Of a stretch of DNA of 64,000 nt, positions 18,079 to 30,594 are shown one piece after another (the stretch's first letter is position 1; each line of letters starts with the position of its first letter). Below the pieces are notes generated by a model. That model was not told the DNA's origin. It did not search any database and saw only the letters and a program-made list of their open reading frames with translations. Origin of the DNA: Methylotenera sp. (lineage in GTDB: Bacteria > Pseudomonadota > Gammaproteobacteria > Burkholderiales > Methylophilaceae); NCBI RefSeq assembly GCF_029945535.1, contig NZ_JAQSCU010000010.1:1-64000 (forward strand). The letters are read 5' to 3'. Both the position numbers and the translations under genes were made by a program.

Positions 18079-19851
18079 ATGAGCAATTTATTAGAAGTTT
18101 TGGTTCCAGATATTGGTAACTTTGATAGTGTGGATGTGATTGAAGTACTCGTAAAAGTAGGCGATGTTATTGCTAAAGAAGACTCACTGATGACCGTTGA
18201 GTCTGATAAAGCGTCTATGGATATCCCGTCTGCAGTTGCTGGTATGGTCAAAGAGCTAAAAGTAAAAGTCGGCGATAAAGTGGCTAAGGGTAGCTTGATT
18301 TTGTTAGTTGAGGCTGCAGCAAGTGCTGAAGCGCCAGCTAAAAAAGAAGTTGCTGTGGAAACTGCAGCCGTCGAAGTTAAGCCTGTCTCAACGCCAGTTG
18401 TAGCAGCTGTTAATTTAGGCACTGCAGATTTACATGCTGAAGTCGTTGTTTTGGGTTCAGGCCCAGGCGGTTACACTGCGGCTTTCCGCGCTGCTGATTT
18501 AGGGAAAAAAGTGGTACTGGTTGAGCGTTACTCAACACTTGGTGGTGTTTGTCTAAACGTTGGCTGTATTCCTTCTAAAGCTTTACTGCATACGGCTAAA
18601 GTCATTACAGAGGCTGAAGAAACTGCGCATCACGGCGTGACTTTTGGCGCGCCACAAGTAGATTTAGAACAGTTGCGTAATTGGAAGGCTAACGATGTCG
18701 TTGGCAAACTCACTGGTGGTTTAGCTGCGATGGCTAAGCAACGCAATGTCACCACGGTACAAGGCGTGGGTAAGTTTACCAGCCCTAATCAAATGGCCGT
18801 AACCGCTGAAGATGGCAAAGTGACCACCATTTCATTTGATAATGCAATTATTGCCGCCGGTTCACAAGCCACTAAATTTCCTGGCGTTGTAGCTGATGAG
18901 CGAATCATGGATTCTACGGGTGCTTTAGCTTTGGCTGATGTGCCTAAACGCATGCTGGTAATTGGCGGCGGTATTATTGGCTTAGAAATGGGCACGGTGT
19001 ATGACGCGCTAGGCTCTAAAGTCAGCGTAGTTGAATTTACTGACGGCTTAATTCAAGGTTGCGACCGTGACTTGGTGCGCCCGCTACAAAAACGTATGGA
19101 AAAACGCTTTGAAAGCATTATGCTAAATACCAAAGTGGCGAGTATGGAACCTAAAAAAGACGGTATTCATGTGGTATTTGAAGGTGTGAATGGCAATGCC
19201 GATGCACCTAAAGGCGTTGAAGTGTATGACCGCGTGTTGGTGTCTATCGGTCGCCGTCCAAACGGTAAAAATATCGGCGCTGAAAACGCTGGCGTGGCGG
19301 TGGATGATTATGGATTCATCGCGGTAGATAAGCAAATGCGCACCAATGTGCCGCACATTTTTGCGATTGGTGATATTGTCGGTCAACCGATGTTGGCGCA
19401 TAAAGCCACGCACGAAGCTAAAGTAGCCGCAGAAGTGATTGCTGGCGAAAAAGTAGAGTTCGTTGCATCAGTTATTCCATCAGTTGCTTACACCGACCCA
19501 GAAGTGGCTTGGGTTGGCGTGACCGAAATAGAAGCTAAAGCCAAAGGCCTTGAAATTGAAAAAGCCTCATTCCCTTGGGCTGCTAGTGGTCGCGCATTGT
19601 CAATTGCGCGTACAGAAGGTACTACTAAGTTGATATTTGATAAAAATACGCATCGTGTCATTGGTGCTGGTATTGTGGGTGTGAATGCGGGAGAGTTATT
19701 GGCCGAAGCGGTGCTAGCCATTGAAATGGGCGCAGATGCCCATGATTTAGGTCTAACGATTCATGCACACCCAACCTTATCTGAAACTATTTGCTTCGCG
19801 GCAGAGATGAAAGAGGGCACGATCACTGACCTCTACATAAAAAAACGCTAG
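18079..19851 (+). CDS. lpdA: Dihydrolipoyl dehydrogenase (E3) with N-terminal lipoyl domain
   Basis: FAD enzyme that reoxidises dihydrolipoyl groups of the pyruvate dehydrogenase complex with NAD+. The 590-residue protein has a lipoyl domain (about 1-80, [10 protein letters not shown]), an Ala/Val linker, then the flavoprotein: [11 protein letters not shown], redox disulfide Cys158/Cys163 in [13 protein letters not shown], second nucleotide-binding fold [12 protein letters not shown], and the His565/Glu570 pair in [10 protein letters not shown]. The lipoyl domain is nearly the same as that of aceF: both contain [18 protein letters not shown] and the same lipoyl-Lys block. This fusion is known in betaproteobacteria. 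AAAGGG precedes the ATG. Confidence 0.96.
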   Translation: MSNLLEVLVPDIGNFDSVDVIEVLVKVGDVIAKEDSLMTVESDKASMDIPSAVAGMVKELKVKVGDKVAKGSLILLVEAAASAEAPAKKEVAVETAAVEVKPVSTPVVAAVNLGTADLHAEVVVLGSGPGGYTAAFRAADLGKKVVLVERYSTLGGVCLNVGCIPSKALLHTAKVITEAEETAHHGVTFGAPQVDLEQLRNWKANDVVGKLTGGLAAMAKQRNVTTVQGVGKFTSPNQMAVTAEDGKVTTISFDNAIIAAGSQATKFPGVVADERIMDSTGALALADVPKRMLVIGGGIIGLEMGTVYDALGSKVSVVEFTDGLIQGCDRDLVRPLQKRMEKRFESIMLNTKVASMEPKKDGIHVVFEGVNGNADAPKGVEVYDRVLVSIGRRPNGKNIGAENAGVAVDDYGFIAVDKQMRTNVPHIFAIGDIVGQPMLAHKATHEAKVAAEVIAGEKVEFVASVIPSVAYTDPEVAWVGVTEIEAKAKGLEIEKASFPWAASGRALSIARTEGTTKLIFDKNTHRVIGAGIVGVNAGELLAEAVLAIEMGADAHDLGLTIHAHPTLSETICFAAEMKEGTITDLYIKKR

Positions 19852-19906
19852 ATTTATTTGGGTTTCAACTAATTTTTATAACTGGGTTTTATAAAAGAGC
19901 GCCTAC

Positions 19907-21274
19907 ATGTCATCTACTGATTTTTTATCTAAGCTAGCGCAGCTTATGTCTGCTGCACAGGTCTATACCGACCCAGTAGATTGCTACGCCTATGCTTATG
20001 ATAATTCGCGTATCTTTCATGCACCCATTGCGGTGGTTTTTCCTCTTAATACCGAAGAAGTACAAGCGGTGATTAAGCTTTGCAATACTCACAAAGTGCC
20101 AGTGGTGCCGCGTGGGCGTGGAACAGGCACTGCGGGCGGTAGCGTGCCCGAAGCGGGCGGTGTAGCGTTGTCCTTAGAACGCATGAATAAAATCATCAGT
20201 GTAGACCCTGACAATCGTATGGCGATTATTGAGCCTGGTGTGCTTAATCAAGAGCTGCAAGATGCGATTAAAGGTGTCGGTTTCTTTTGGCCGCCAGATC
20301 CATCGAGTGCGGCTTATTGCAGCATCGGCGGCAATCTCGCGACTTGTGCCGCTGGTCCGCATGCAGTGAAATACGGCGTTGCACGTGACCATGTGCTCGG
20401 CTTAAAGGCGGTGACAGGTAATGGCGATATCATTAAAACAGGTTGTTACACCAGTAAGGGTGTGGTCGGTTACGATTTAACTCGATTGCTAGTTGGTTCT
20501 GAAGGTACGCTGGCAGTGATAGTTGAAGCGACACTTAAGCTCACACCTTTGCCAAAACACACTGGCGGCATAACTGCTGAGTTTGCTGATACTGCCAGTT
20601 GCGCGCGCGCGATTGCCGCTATTATGGCGCAGCCATACACACCAAGTGCATTGGAGTTCTTAGATAACGGCGCCTTGAATCTGATTCGTGGCCGCCACAA
20701 AAACCTGTTGCCAGAAAATGCCCGCGCTTATTTGATGATAGAAGTCGATGGTGCGCAGCAAGAGATTATTGAAGCCACACAGGCGATTTTGCAAGCTTGC
20801 CAAGTGGATGGCTTGATTGAGGCAAAACCTGCGGAAGATACCAAGGCGTTATGGGCTGCACGCAAGGCTTTATCGCCATTGCTTAAAGATATTGCGCCTA
20901 AGAAAATCAATGAAGATATTGCCGTGCCAGTGTCACATTTACCTGAATTGTTAACCGGTTTAGAGAAATTAGCCGCGCAATACAAGATTTCAAACGTGAA
21001 TTTTGGTCATGCAGGCAACGGAAATATTCATGTGAATTTATTGGTCAATCCTGATAATGCCGATGAAATGAAGCGGGCTTATGAGTGCTTGGATGAAGTG
21101 TTCAGCTTGGTGCTTTCGTTGCAAGGCACGCTATCTGGCGAACATGGCGTAGGTATGGCGAAGCGTCCATTTATTTCACGTGAGATTGATGAAACAACCA
21201 TTAATTTAATGAAAGCCGTTAAATTAACTTTTGACCCGAATAATATTTTGAATCCGGGTAAGTTGTTTCCCTAG
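19907..21274 (+). CDS. FAD-linked 2-hydroxyacid dehydrogenase, GlcD/D-lactate dehydrogenase type
   Basis: A 455-residue flavoprotein of the VAO/PCMH family with FAD-linked oxidase C-terminal domain. The FAD-binding part shows PRGRGTGTAGGSVPEAGG and GGNLATCAAGP; the C-terminus has FGHAGNGNIHVN and LSGEHGVGMAKRPF, hallmarks of GlcD, D-lactate and D-2-hydroxyglutarate dehydrogenases. No GlcE or GlcF partner follows, so a single-subunit D-lactate-type or similar enzyme is more likely than glycolate oxidase. It starts 55 bases after lpdA and may be co-transcribed, which would place pyruvate formation beside its oxidation. The substrate is not decided by the sequence. Confidence 0.85.
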   Translation: MSSTDFLSKLAQLMSAAQVYTDPVDCYAYAYDNSRIFHAPIAVVFPLNTEEVQAVIKLCNTHKVPVVPRGRGTGTAGGSVPEAGGVALSLERMNKIISVDPDNRMAIIEPGVLNQELQDAIKGVGFFWPPDPSSAAYCSIGGNLATCAAGPHAVKYGVARDHVLGLKAVTGNGDIIKTGCYTSKGVVGYDLTRLLVGSEGTLAVIVEATLKLTPLPKHTGGITAEFADTASCARAIAAIMAQPYTPSALEFLDNGALNLIRGRHKNLLPENARAYLMIEVDGAQQEIIEATQAILQACQVDGLIEAKPAEDTKALWAARKALSPLLKDIAPKKINEDIAVPVSHLPELLTGLEKLAAQYKISNVNFGHAGNGNIHVNLLVNPDNADEMKRAYECLDEVFSLVLSLQGTLSGEHGVGMAKRPFISREIDETTINLMKAVKLTFDPNNILNPGKLFP

Positions 21275-21328
21275 GCTTTAATCAAAATTCTTCATTGATG
21301 TTTTATCATCAAATCAGTAGGTAGCTCG

Positions 21329-21378
21329 CTGTAGGTCGGACTTTAGTCCGAAAAGTCGGGTTAAAACCCTACCTACAG
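21329..21378. repeat. REP-like palindromic element
   Basis: CTGTAGGT (21329-21336) pairs with ACCTACAG (21371-21378); inside are smaller dyads TCGGACTTTAGTCCGA and GGGTTAAAACCC. It lies between two convergent transcription units and may act as a transcript end. Confidence 0.75.
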
Positions 21379-21406
21379 CCTAATGATGAGTCTTGGTTCA
21401 ACACAT

Positions 21407-21760
21407 TTATTTTGCGCGGGTGAACTTTGCAAAATAAATAGCGCATGCAAAAAACACGACAGTCAATAAAACTTCAGCCAGCGCTAATTTGGCAGACAGC
21501 CCAACGTCTGACCAAGCGCGCACCACGCCCTCAGTAAAATACAACAATATAAACATACTTGCCCATTTGTAGGTGTATCGCTTGCCGTGCAGAATGCCAA
21601 ACAAAGGCAATAGCAATGGCAGCGTTTTGAGCATAAGTAATGAGCCTCCTGGCTTAAAAGGCGCGAGAACCGTTTCCCATGCTAAACAAAGCAGGATGAG
21701 TGCGATTAAGCTAATGCTGGCGCCCAACTGAAGTTGTTGTATGTTCGGTTTTTGCATCAT
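21407..21760 (-). CDS. DUF2069 membrane protein
   Basis: A 117-residue inner-membrane protein with about four hydrophobic segments (near 14-30, 42-57, 66-80, 90-110). The composition and blocks such as LPLLLPLFGILHGKRYTYKW match the DUF2069 family, whose function is unknown. Its start overlaps the stop of the HugZ-like gene by four bases (ATGA), so the two are translationally coupled. DUF2069 and wrbA are often neighbours in betaproteobacteria, as here. Confidence 0.85.
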   Translation of the reverse strand: MMQKPNIQQLQLGASISLIALILLCLAWETVLAPFKPGGSLLMLKTLPLLLPLFGILHGKRYTYKWASMFILLYFTEGVVRAWSDVGLSAKLALAEVLLTVVFFACAIYFAKFTRAK

Positions 21761-22482
21761 ACTTTTGCTGCTTTCGACATATTTACCAGTGCCATTCTGG
21801 CAGATTGCGCATCTTGAATGGGCTGCTCAAAGTTGAAACGCAAAACTTGCGTTTTTCCCTCTTCAGTATTTACTTTTGCATCAAAACCATCGGCATCTAT
21901 GCCTAACATTTCAGCGTGCGTGGCGCTCACATTGTGGAAGTGCTTGCTGTAGGCAATCAGGCTATGCACATGGTCTGCATTCATGTGTTCGATGATGGAG
22001 GTTTCTTGTGCGGCAAGAGGTGAATTTTCTGTAACTTCAGCAGGCTGCATCGCATCTCCTGAAATCCAGCCCATCTTGCCAAAGCCAGCAATATAGCGTG
22101 CTTGAGCAATTTCGATCCGATAAAAACTGAAATCGTGCATATCAAAATAACCAGCGGCTTGAGGCATATAACGCAAATAGCGTGCGCGTAAATCAGCATC
22201 TTCTTTATCTAATTTTTTTGCTTCGCCCATGAGTGTGAGGCGCCCGTTCGCTTGTAAATCGTCATCGCCTGCAAACACGAGTAATGACACTTTTGGGTTA
22301 GCGATAATGTTCTGAGTGTGTTCTGCAATGGTGCTGATTAGAATAATCGGTTGACCAGTGTGATCCAACACAAAAGGTGCGACTGAGCCGAATGGATAGC
22401 CTGCAAATTTAACAGAAAGCGTTGAAAGAACGCCACTGCGGGTAGAACGTAAGAACTGTAAGGCTTCTTTTGCCAAGGTCAT
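21757..22482 (-). CDS. HugZ-like pyridoxamine-phosphate-oxidase-fold protein
   Basis: A 241-residue protein with an N-terminal split-barrel flavin/haem-binding domain (about 1-135; STLSVKFAGYPFGSVAPF is the family hallmark) and a C-terminal DUF2470-like domain with EHMNADHVHSLIAYSKHF. This layout is that of HugZ/HutZ haem-utilisation proteins and their widespread relatives. No haem transport genes are nearby, so a general flavin or haem-linked role is as likely as haem degradation. It is coupled to the DUF2069 gene and lies downstream of a palindromic repeat that separates it from wrbA. Confidence 0.85.
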   Translation of the reverse strand: MTLAKEALQFLRSTRSGVLSTLSVKFAGYPFGSVAPFVLDHTGQPIILISTIAEHTQNIIANPKVSLLVFAGDDDLQANGRLTLMGEAKKLDKEDADLRARYLRYMPQAAGYFDMHDFSFYRIEIAQARYIAGFGKMGWISGDAMQPAEVTENSPLAAQETSIIEHMNADHVHSLIAYSKHFHNVSATHAEMLGIDADGFDAKVNTEEGKTQVLRFNFEQPIQDAQSARMALVNMSKAAKV

Positions 22483-22537
22483 TATTTATTCTCTATGTAC
22501 GTTGTTATACAAAAATATTTGTATAAAATTATATTTG

Positions 22538-22616
22538 TCATTCTGACTGAGTGAAACGAAGAATCTAGTCTTTACGAGCTAGTGCAAACTGGATTCTTCG
22601 TTACACTCAGAATGAC
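22538..22616. repeat. Palindromic intergenic element (TCATTCTGA family)
   Basis: Outer arm GTCATTCTGA (22538-22547) and inner arm CGAAGAATC pair with GATTCTTCG and TCAGAATGAC (22592-22616), with a 4-base insertion in the left arm. The element is about 79 bases long and folds into one long hairpin. A related element with ends GTCGTTCTGAGC lies at 56913-56994. Confidence 0.8.
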
Positions 22617-22656
22617 GAGTTAGGCGTTGGTTCGGTAATAAGCTTGAGCAGAGATT

Positions 22657-23259
<603 letters not shown>

Positions 23260-23272
23260 TTATGTTGATTAG

Positions 23273-26200
23273 TTATTTGAAGCTAAAAGTATACAGCACA
23301 TCTACGGCGCTTTCTGTGCCGGCTTCTCCGCGTAGTGACCAGCGTGAGGTCATGTTATAGGTAAGTCTGGCGACATCTAAAAGTCCGCTGATGCTTTTTT
23401 GGTAACTGAGATATAGCCTTGATGAAAGACGTTTGCCAAATACCACGGCTGCACTGTCTGCATCACCACCAGAGAAGCTAAATTCATCTAAGCCAGCAGC
23501 TCGGGCTAACTGTGTTTGTAGTGGCACTGATTGCCCTTGCGAGAGCAATACGCCCGCAGCTAATGATAATAAGCCATAGTCATTTTTGCTGGTTTGATCC
23601 ATGCCGTGACCTAGCACCAGCCAAGATAACTTTTCACTATCGGCTACAGTTGGGTCGGAAACTAATTTGGTGATGGGGATGAAAGCTGTACCTGTCACTT
23701 CGATACCTGCATTGACTGGCGTGGTATTGCGCATGGCTCTGATATTCAGGCCAGGATTATCTACGGTACCGTTAAAATTGATAATGCCGCGCTCTATAAT
23801 TAACTTTTGCCCATACGCTGAATAAGAGCCTTCTTTCACCTGAATGATGCCTTCGGTATGTGGGCGATACTGTGTTAAACCGGTTAAGGTCATCGCACCG
23901 GTCAGCTGCGCATCCAGCCCACGGCCACGTAAGGTGAATTCTTCACCTAAATCGATGCGTAATCCGTTAAGTAATATTTTGAGTGCAGGTTCGGGGACTG
24001 TATCAGTTTGCCCTAGAATCACAACGTCATCACCAAGGACTGGTGTGTCTTCGTCAGACAGTTCGACTAGTCCTTTCGCTACCTTGAAGTTGCCTGAAAT
24101 CATGAGTAGGTCATTAGTTAGCGTAGTTTTTCCCGTGCCATTTAAGATAAGTAAGCGGTCAGCGCGTGAGATTGCTGTGAAGTTTTGGGCTGACCAGTCG
24201 AGGTCAATTTGTGGCTTTGCTTTATCTAAATTAGCACTGTCTAAACGAGCGGTATCGAGCAGCAAAAATCCTGTCGCTTGTAAATGACCGTCGCCGCCTT
24301 GCCACGTGGCTTTGGTAATGAGTAGTTTGTCATGTTCAAAACTTGCTTGTAGCTCGCCATTGGTAAAGCTTACGCCTTCTGTCGGTAACGAAAATTGCAG
24401 GTTTTTACCATCCACACTACCGTTTAAGTTAGGTGCCTCTAGCGTGCCGTTAGCGGCGACGGCTATATTCAAATGACCATCAAAGCTGGCATCCATCAAT
24501 GACGTTGGCATTGGCAGCCATGCCAGAGTTTGTAGTTGAGCTTTACCATTTAATGTCAGCGGTGCGCTGGCGAGTAGGGCAAACCCAGCGTTTACTTTGG
24601 TGAATGTGGTGCTTAAACTAGCCTCTAAAAAGCCAATATTTTGCCCTTTAAGGCTAGTGCTAATCTCGGCTTGATTATTCACAAACTTGGCATGAAATTT
24701 CGCCTCTTGCAAACCAAGTGGCTTCTTGCTGCCATCGGCTGTGGTCATGGTGAAGTCGCCAGTGTCGTGCCATAAGTTAATATTGCCATTTAAACTATCC
24801 GTCGCTTTTATATCCCATTTGGCTGAAAACGTAGGGCTGCCTTCTAGTGTCGATGGCAATATGAATAACTCTGCGGGTATATCGTCTAGCGCCAATTCAT
24901 CTGCGTGGCCTGTGCTTGCAAAGCCATTGGAGTCAAATTTTATAAGGTCAATGAACAGATTGCCTTTATTTAATTTTACCTGAGCTTGCTCTAAGGTTGC
25001 GCCTTTCGTTTCGAATGACAGTGGTGCTGGTGCGGTTAGTTTGATGGGGGTCGCGCCATCTAGAGTGAGGCTTTGCAATAATCCCTGCCAACGATTTGTT
25101 GCCGCAATTAAGCCGCCTTGTAATGTGCTTGCAAATTTAAACTCTTTGCCTTGCGCTGTTAGATTTAGCTGATGTTTCGCTCGTGTCCCTTGTAAGGTCA
25201 GCTTGCCATCCATCACTGGATGCTTGCCGTATTGCAGGTTGTTGGCTGTAAATTCACCGTTCACCTGACCATTTTCATCAGCCATCATCAATGCCTGACC
25301 TTCTAGTTTGTCTGCCTTAAACCCGCCTGGCAGGCTGATATTTTTTGCCAGTAGTTTGAATTGCAGCGCTAAATTCTGAAACGTGCCCGTCACCGTGCCA
25401 CTCATATTTGCTTGGCCAGAATAATCTGTACCAAATTTTCTCAAGTCTGCTAAATCAGCCTGCCAATCAAGCTTACTGTCGGCTTGACCAAGGCTGCCAT
25501 TGGCTTTAATGGTATTGTTGGCGATACTCGCCTGCAGGTCGATATTGCGGATTTGCTTGCCTTCAATGATGATAGTGCCGCTGCTAAGCAAGGCTTGGTC
25601 CTGCCATTGACTATCACGTGCAGCGAATTGAATAGTGGTCGTCAAAGCAGGTAAAAGTTTGCCTTGCACGACAATATCAAAATTGAGCTTTGCCGTTGGA
25701 TAACTGCCCAAGTTTTCAGGTTTGAGTTCATTAATCGTGATGTTGGCAGAGAGCGGGTAATCATCCGCCAAGCCAAGTTGACCTTCGATGTTCACCAGCG
25801 CTGCGGCGTGCGTATTTGCTTGCTGAGTTTGGAATATTGCTAATTGATTGTTGAGTTTAGCGACGATTATGTTGCTATTAAAATGCAAGGTTTGCAGATC
25901 GCCAGATAGATCTACCTTCACATCGTAGGGCGTGCTAGCGTCAGCTTTTTTGAGATTAGCCACTCCGTTAAGTGGAAACGGTTTTGCAGTACTCATTTGC
26001 AATGTGGTTGAAGCTTCACCCCAAGGCGTGCTGGCATTTAAGGTGTTGATTTTGATGGTTTTAGCGTCAGCTTCAAGGTTAAGTTTTAGATTGCTGAACG
26101 TTTGTGTTTCGCCATTCTTAATCACTAATACTTCGGCAATTTCAGCTTGCCTAATTTGAATGGGAAATGGCGGTTTTATGCGTTCAGGAAGTCCAGAGTC

Positions 26201-26455
26201 TTTAGTTTTAGCCGTGCCATCGCCGATGGTAATAATAAGCCGCTTTGCGCGCATCTTATCTACCAACAGCTTGCCATCGCCAAATGGTGAGAACTGCCAG
26301 TTGGCATCTAATTTTTCAAGCTTCAGGTGAATGTTATCGAGGTCATAATGGAAAGTATCGAGGCTGGCATTGGCGTTAATCGACATTTCACCCTGCGCTG
26401 AAGTGACAAGCAAGGTCAGACCAATCATGAATAGCGTTAAGTAGCGGCGTAACAT
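23273..26455 (-). CDS. tamB: Translocation and assembly module subunit TamB
   Basis: A 1060-residue AsmA-like/DUF490 protein that spans the periplasm as a beta-rich groove and works with TamA in outer-membrane assembly and lipid traffic. It has an N-terminal hydrophobic segment (about 5-22) and ends in the conserved TamB domain with LSYQKSISG and a terminal Phe-rich beta strand. It is shorter than E. coli TamB (about 1260). Its ATG overlaps the tamA stop by one base (TGATG), showing coupled translation, and the pairing confirms the identity. Confidence 0.92.
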   Translation of the reverse strand: MLRRYLTLFMIGLTLLVTSAQGEMSINANASLDTFHYDLDNIHLKLEKLDANWQFSPFGDGKLLVDKMRAKRLIITIGDGTAKTKDSGLPERIKPPFPIQIRQAEIAEVLVIKNGETQTFSNLKLNLEADAKTIKINTLNASTPWGEASTTLQMSTAKPFPLNGVANLKKADASTPYDVKVDLSGDLQTLHFNSNIIVAKLNNQLAIFQTQQANTHAAALVNIEGQLGLADDYPLSANITINELKPENLGSYPTAKLNFDIVVQGKLLPALTTTIQFAARDSQWQDQALLSSGTIIIEGKQIRNIDLQASIANNTIKANGSLGQADSKLDWQADLADLRKFGTDYSGQANMSGTVTGTFQNLALQFKLLAKNISLPGGFKADKLEGQALMMADENGQVNGEFTANNLQYGKHPVMDGKLTLQGTRAKHQLNLTAQGKEFKFASTLQGGLIAATNRWQGLLQSLTLDGATPIKLTAPAPLSFETKGATLEQAQVKLNKGNLFIDLIKFDSNGFASTGHADELALDDIPAELFILPSTLEGSPTFSAKWDIKATDSLNGNINLWHDTGDFTMTTADGSKKPLGLQEAKFHAKFVNNQAEISTSLKGQNIGFLEASLSTTFTKVNAGFALLASAPLTLNGKAQLQTLAWLPMPTSLMDASFDGHLNIAVAANGTLEAPNLNGSVDGKNLQFSLPTEGVSFTNGELQASFEHDKLLITKATWQGGDGHLQATGFLLLDTARLDSANLDKAKPQIDLDWSAQNFTAISRADRLLILNGTGKTTLTNDLLMISGNFKVAKGLVELSDEDTPVLGDDVVILGQTDTVPEPALKILLNGLRIDLGEEFTLRGRGLDAQLTGAMTLTGLTQYRPHTEGIIQVKEGSYSAYGQKLIIERGIINFNGTVDNPGLNIRAMRNTTPVNAGIEVTGTAFIPITKLVSDPTVADSEKLSWLVLGHGMDQTSKNDYGLLSLAAGVLLSQGQSVPLQTQLARAAGLDEFSFSGGDADSAAVVFGKRLSSRLYLSYQKSISGLLDVARLTYNMTSRWSLRGEAGTESAVDVLYTFSFK

Positions 26456-28203
26456 CAGAAAGCTACCCCTATATTAAAGTGGAACCGATACTCACCAGTC
26501 GCTTCACCATAAGCAATATCAGCACCAATCGGGCCTAAAGGGCTTTTCCAGCGTGCGCCTACACCATAACCATACACTGGCGACAAATCTTGCAGTGAGT
26601 TGGCCGCATTACCTGCATCTACAAATACTGCCGCACCCCATTGGCTAGTGAGCCATTGCACAACTTCAATACTGCCTGTTGCAATATAGCGTCCGCCTAC
26701 GGTTGCATCGCCTTCTGTCACGCCTAGGCTTTGGTAAGCATAACCGCGCACAGACTGGTCGCCCCCTGCACGAAATAAATATAATTCAGGGGCGCTGTTT
26801 TTGCCATTCACCAAGCCAATTTCGGCACGTGCAATAAGCTGTGTGCTAGAGGTGATCGGGTAGTAGGCTTGCGTTTTAGCATGACTTTGCAAGAAGCTAC
26901 CATTAGCCGTAGAGGTTGTTGGCGCACCAGTAAACTGCACGTTCAATAAATAACCACGCGTTGGGTTGAGGTCGTTATCGGTGTGTCTAATTATGATGCC
27001 ATAGCCTAGCGTGGCTGCATAAGTGCTGTCAGCCCCCGCGCCATCAACCTTGGTACTTTCGGTGAGTAAATTTGCATTCACATATTGTTCACGTTTTCTA
27101 TCACCCCATGCCCGCTTAACGCCAACTTGTGTGACGGTTGAATCTAAGCCCTCTACTAGTGTATGAGATACATTTCCGTTCAGGCTGTCTCGGTAACCTG
27201 CTTTAGTGGTTGGTAGATGAATTTCACTGGTAAGCACCTGAGCGTCCTGTTCTAATTTAAGGTTGCTACTCAATCTCCAACCCATATTAAACAAGTTTAA
27301 ATCATCTACCGATAGCTGTAAGCGCGGTCCTGTATTTGTGCTGTAGCCAGCGCCTATGCCCATTTTAATGCTGCGATTTTCGATGACTGTGACTTTAATC
27401 GGCGCGATATTAGGTTCAGCACTATTAGTTGAGTTGAGTGTGTCCGCAGTCACTTCTACACTCTGAAAATAACCGCTTTCTTGCAAGCGCGTTTGAAAAG
27501 TCAGCAAGTCAGACTGGTTATAAATACGTCCTGCTTTAATGGGGTTAAGGTTCTCAACCACTCTAGGTTTGTAGCGCTTTAAGCCTACTATTGTTGTATC
27601 GCCAAATCTAATCGCGGAGCCGCTATTTATCTCAATACTAAGGGCAACGGTCTGCGTTTCAAGATTCACCTCTGCTTTGCTGCTGCTAATGCTGGCATTG
27701 GGGTAACGCTCGACTAAAAACTCAGTCAATAACTTACGTTTGGCTTGGTTCCAATCCTCTTGGCGGAATGGTTCACCTTTTTTTAGTAGCCATACTTCGT
27801 GCAATTTTTCTACACTAGGCTTGGCATCTGCTGCTTGAGTGGCAATGTCGCCAGTGAGTTTCAACATTACATCGCTGACTAAAATAGGCGCGCCAGCTTC
27901 AATTACAAACTTGGCGGTGTACACGCCATCTTGATTTTCAAGCATCGGGCTGATTTTGGCTGCGAAATAGCCTTCGGTTGCGATTAAATCTTTGATGTTC
28001 TGTGGAGCTAGTGAGAATAGACGCTTCCACTCTCCAGGACTCATGCGCGGGTTATCGCGCCATTTCACCATATCCAGATGTTTCTGCAGTAAGTCTTTTA
28101 GGGGAGCCTGTGCGGTAATTTCAACCTGATAATGTGCAGACTCCGCCTGCACAGGCAGAGTCCAAAATAACCACAAAAAACAGATTAAAAGGATTTTTCT
28201 CAA
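26455..28203 (-). CDS. tamA: Translocation and assembly module subunit TamA (Omp85 family)
   Basis: A 582-residue outer-membrane protein: signal peptide (about 1-20, MRKILLICFLWLFWTLPVQA), three N-terminal POTRA domains (about 25-270) and a 16-strand Omp85 barrel. The barrel motif FRAGGDQSVRGYAYQSLG and the end GEATGEYRFHFNIGVAF, with terminal Phe, are typical. It forms the TamA-TamB system with the overlapping downstream gene. Confidence 0.95.
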   Translation of the reverse strand: MRKILLICFLWLFWTLPVQAESAHYQVEITAQAPLKDLLQKHLDMVKWRDNPRMSPGEWKRLFSLAPQNIKDLIATEGYFAAKISPMLENQDGVYTAKFVIEAGAPILVSDVMLKLTGDIATQAADAKPSVEKLHEVWLLKKGEPFRQEDWNQAKRKLLTEFLVERYPNASISSSKAEVNLETQTVALSIEINSGSAIRFGDTTIVGLKRYKPRVVENLNPIKAGRIYNQSDLLTFQTRLQESGYFQSVEVTADTLNSTNSAEPNIAPIKVTVIENRSIKMGIGAGYSTNTGPRLQLSVDDLNLFNMGWRLSSNLKLEQDAQVLTSEIHLPTTKAGYRDSLNGNVSHTLVEGLDSTVTQVGVKRAWGDRKREQYVNANLLTESTKVDGAGADSTYAATLGYGIIIRHTDNDLNPTRGYLLNVQFTGAPTTSTANGSFLQSHAKTQAYYPITSSTQLIARAEIGLVNGKNSAPELYLFRAGGDQSVRGYAYQSLGVTEGDATVGGRYIATGSIEVVQWLTSQWGAAVFVDAGNAANSLQDLSPVYGYGVGARWKSPLGPIGADIAYGEATGEYRFHFNIGVAF

Positions 28204-28267
28204 GTGTAGGCTACCTTATTTAATTGCCTGACTTGTGGATGTTTATAGAATGAGCATCGCAGCTAAA

Positions 28268-30071
<1,804 letters not shown>

Positions 30072-30082
<11 letters not shown>

Positions 30083-30428
30083 ACCGATTAGAAATGATGA
30101 AGATTTGCGAGATGCATTTAAGCGTTTAGAGCCTCTGTATCAAGCTCAAGAAGGTAGCGCGGAGGCCGACGAGATGGAAATTCTTGTCACACTAATCGAA
30201 GCTTATGAAAATAAGCACTACCCGATTAATTCGGCAAACCCAATTGAAGCTATTAAATTTAGAATGGAACAGCAAGGCCTTAGTCAAAAAGATTTAGAGC
30301 CGTTTATAGGGTCTAGCGGACGCGTTTCTGAAGTGTTGAACCATAAGCGAGGCTTAAGTTTACCAATGATAAAGCGGCTGCATGATGGATTGCATATTCC
30401 GTATGAAAGTCTATTGTCGGCAGCGTAA
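30072..30428 (+). CDS. higA: HigA-type helix-turn-helix antitoxin
   Basis: A 118-residue antitoxin. The start at 30072 (MNIKPIRN) has GTGGAG 7 bases upstream and overlaps higB by 11 bases. The N-terminal part (about 1-60) is the toxin-neutralising segment and the C-terminal part is an HTH domain with LSQKDLEPFIGSSGRVSEVL and a LSLPMIKRLHDGLHI helix. It should repress its own promoter with the toxin as co-repressor; the dyad at 29751-29765 is a candidate site. Confidence 0.92.
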
Positions 30429-30463
30429 AATTTCTTTTAGAGGTATTCCAAAGATTTACATGC

Positions 30464-30480
30464 GGCGGGTTACAACCGCC
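30464..30480. repeat. Short REP-like hairpin after higA
   Basis: GGCGGGTTACAACCGCC is a palindromic GC-rich block in an otherwise AT-rich 166-base gap between higA and the DUF262 gene. It resembles the GGCGG-type hairpin at 32258-32289, so the two bracket the DUF262/HEPN pair. Confidence 0.55.
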
Positions 30481-30594
30481 CTACGCGAGCTAGAATGGAT
30501 GAGAATTTTAAATAGTGATCTTAGCTCTATGGAGTATATAGTTCGCTACACAATAAATATTATGTTAACGATTTAATTGCACATTGGAAAATTA

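Noticed and set aside
19907-21274. Glycolate oxidase subunit GlcD
   Set aside because: No GlcE or GlcF gene follows, so only the broader FAD-linked 2-hydroxyacid dehydrogenase call is supported.
30382-30576. A 64-residue frame overlapping the end of higA
   Set aside because: It starts inside higA, has no ribosome site, spans the REP-like hairpin and looks like chance translation.
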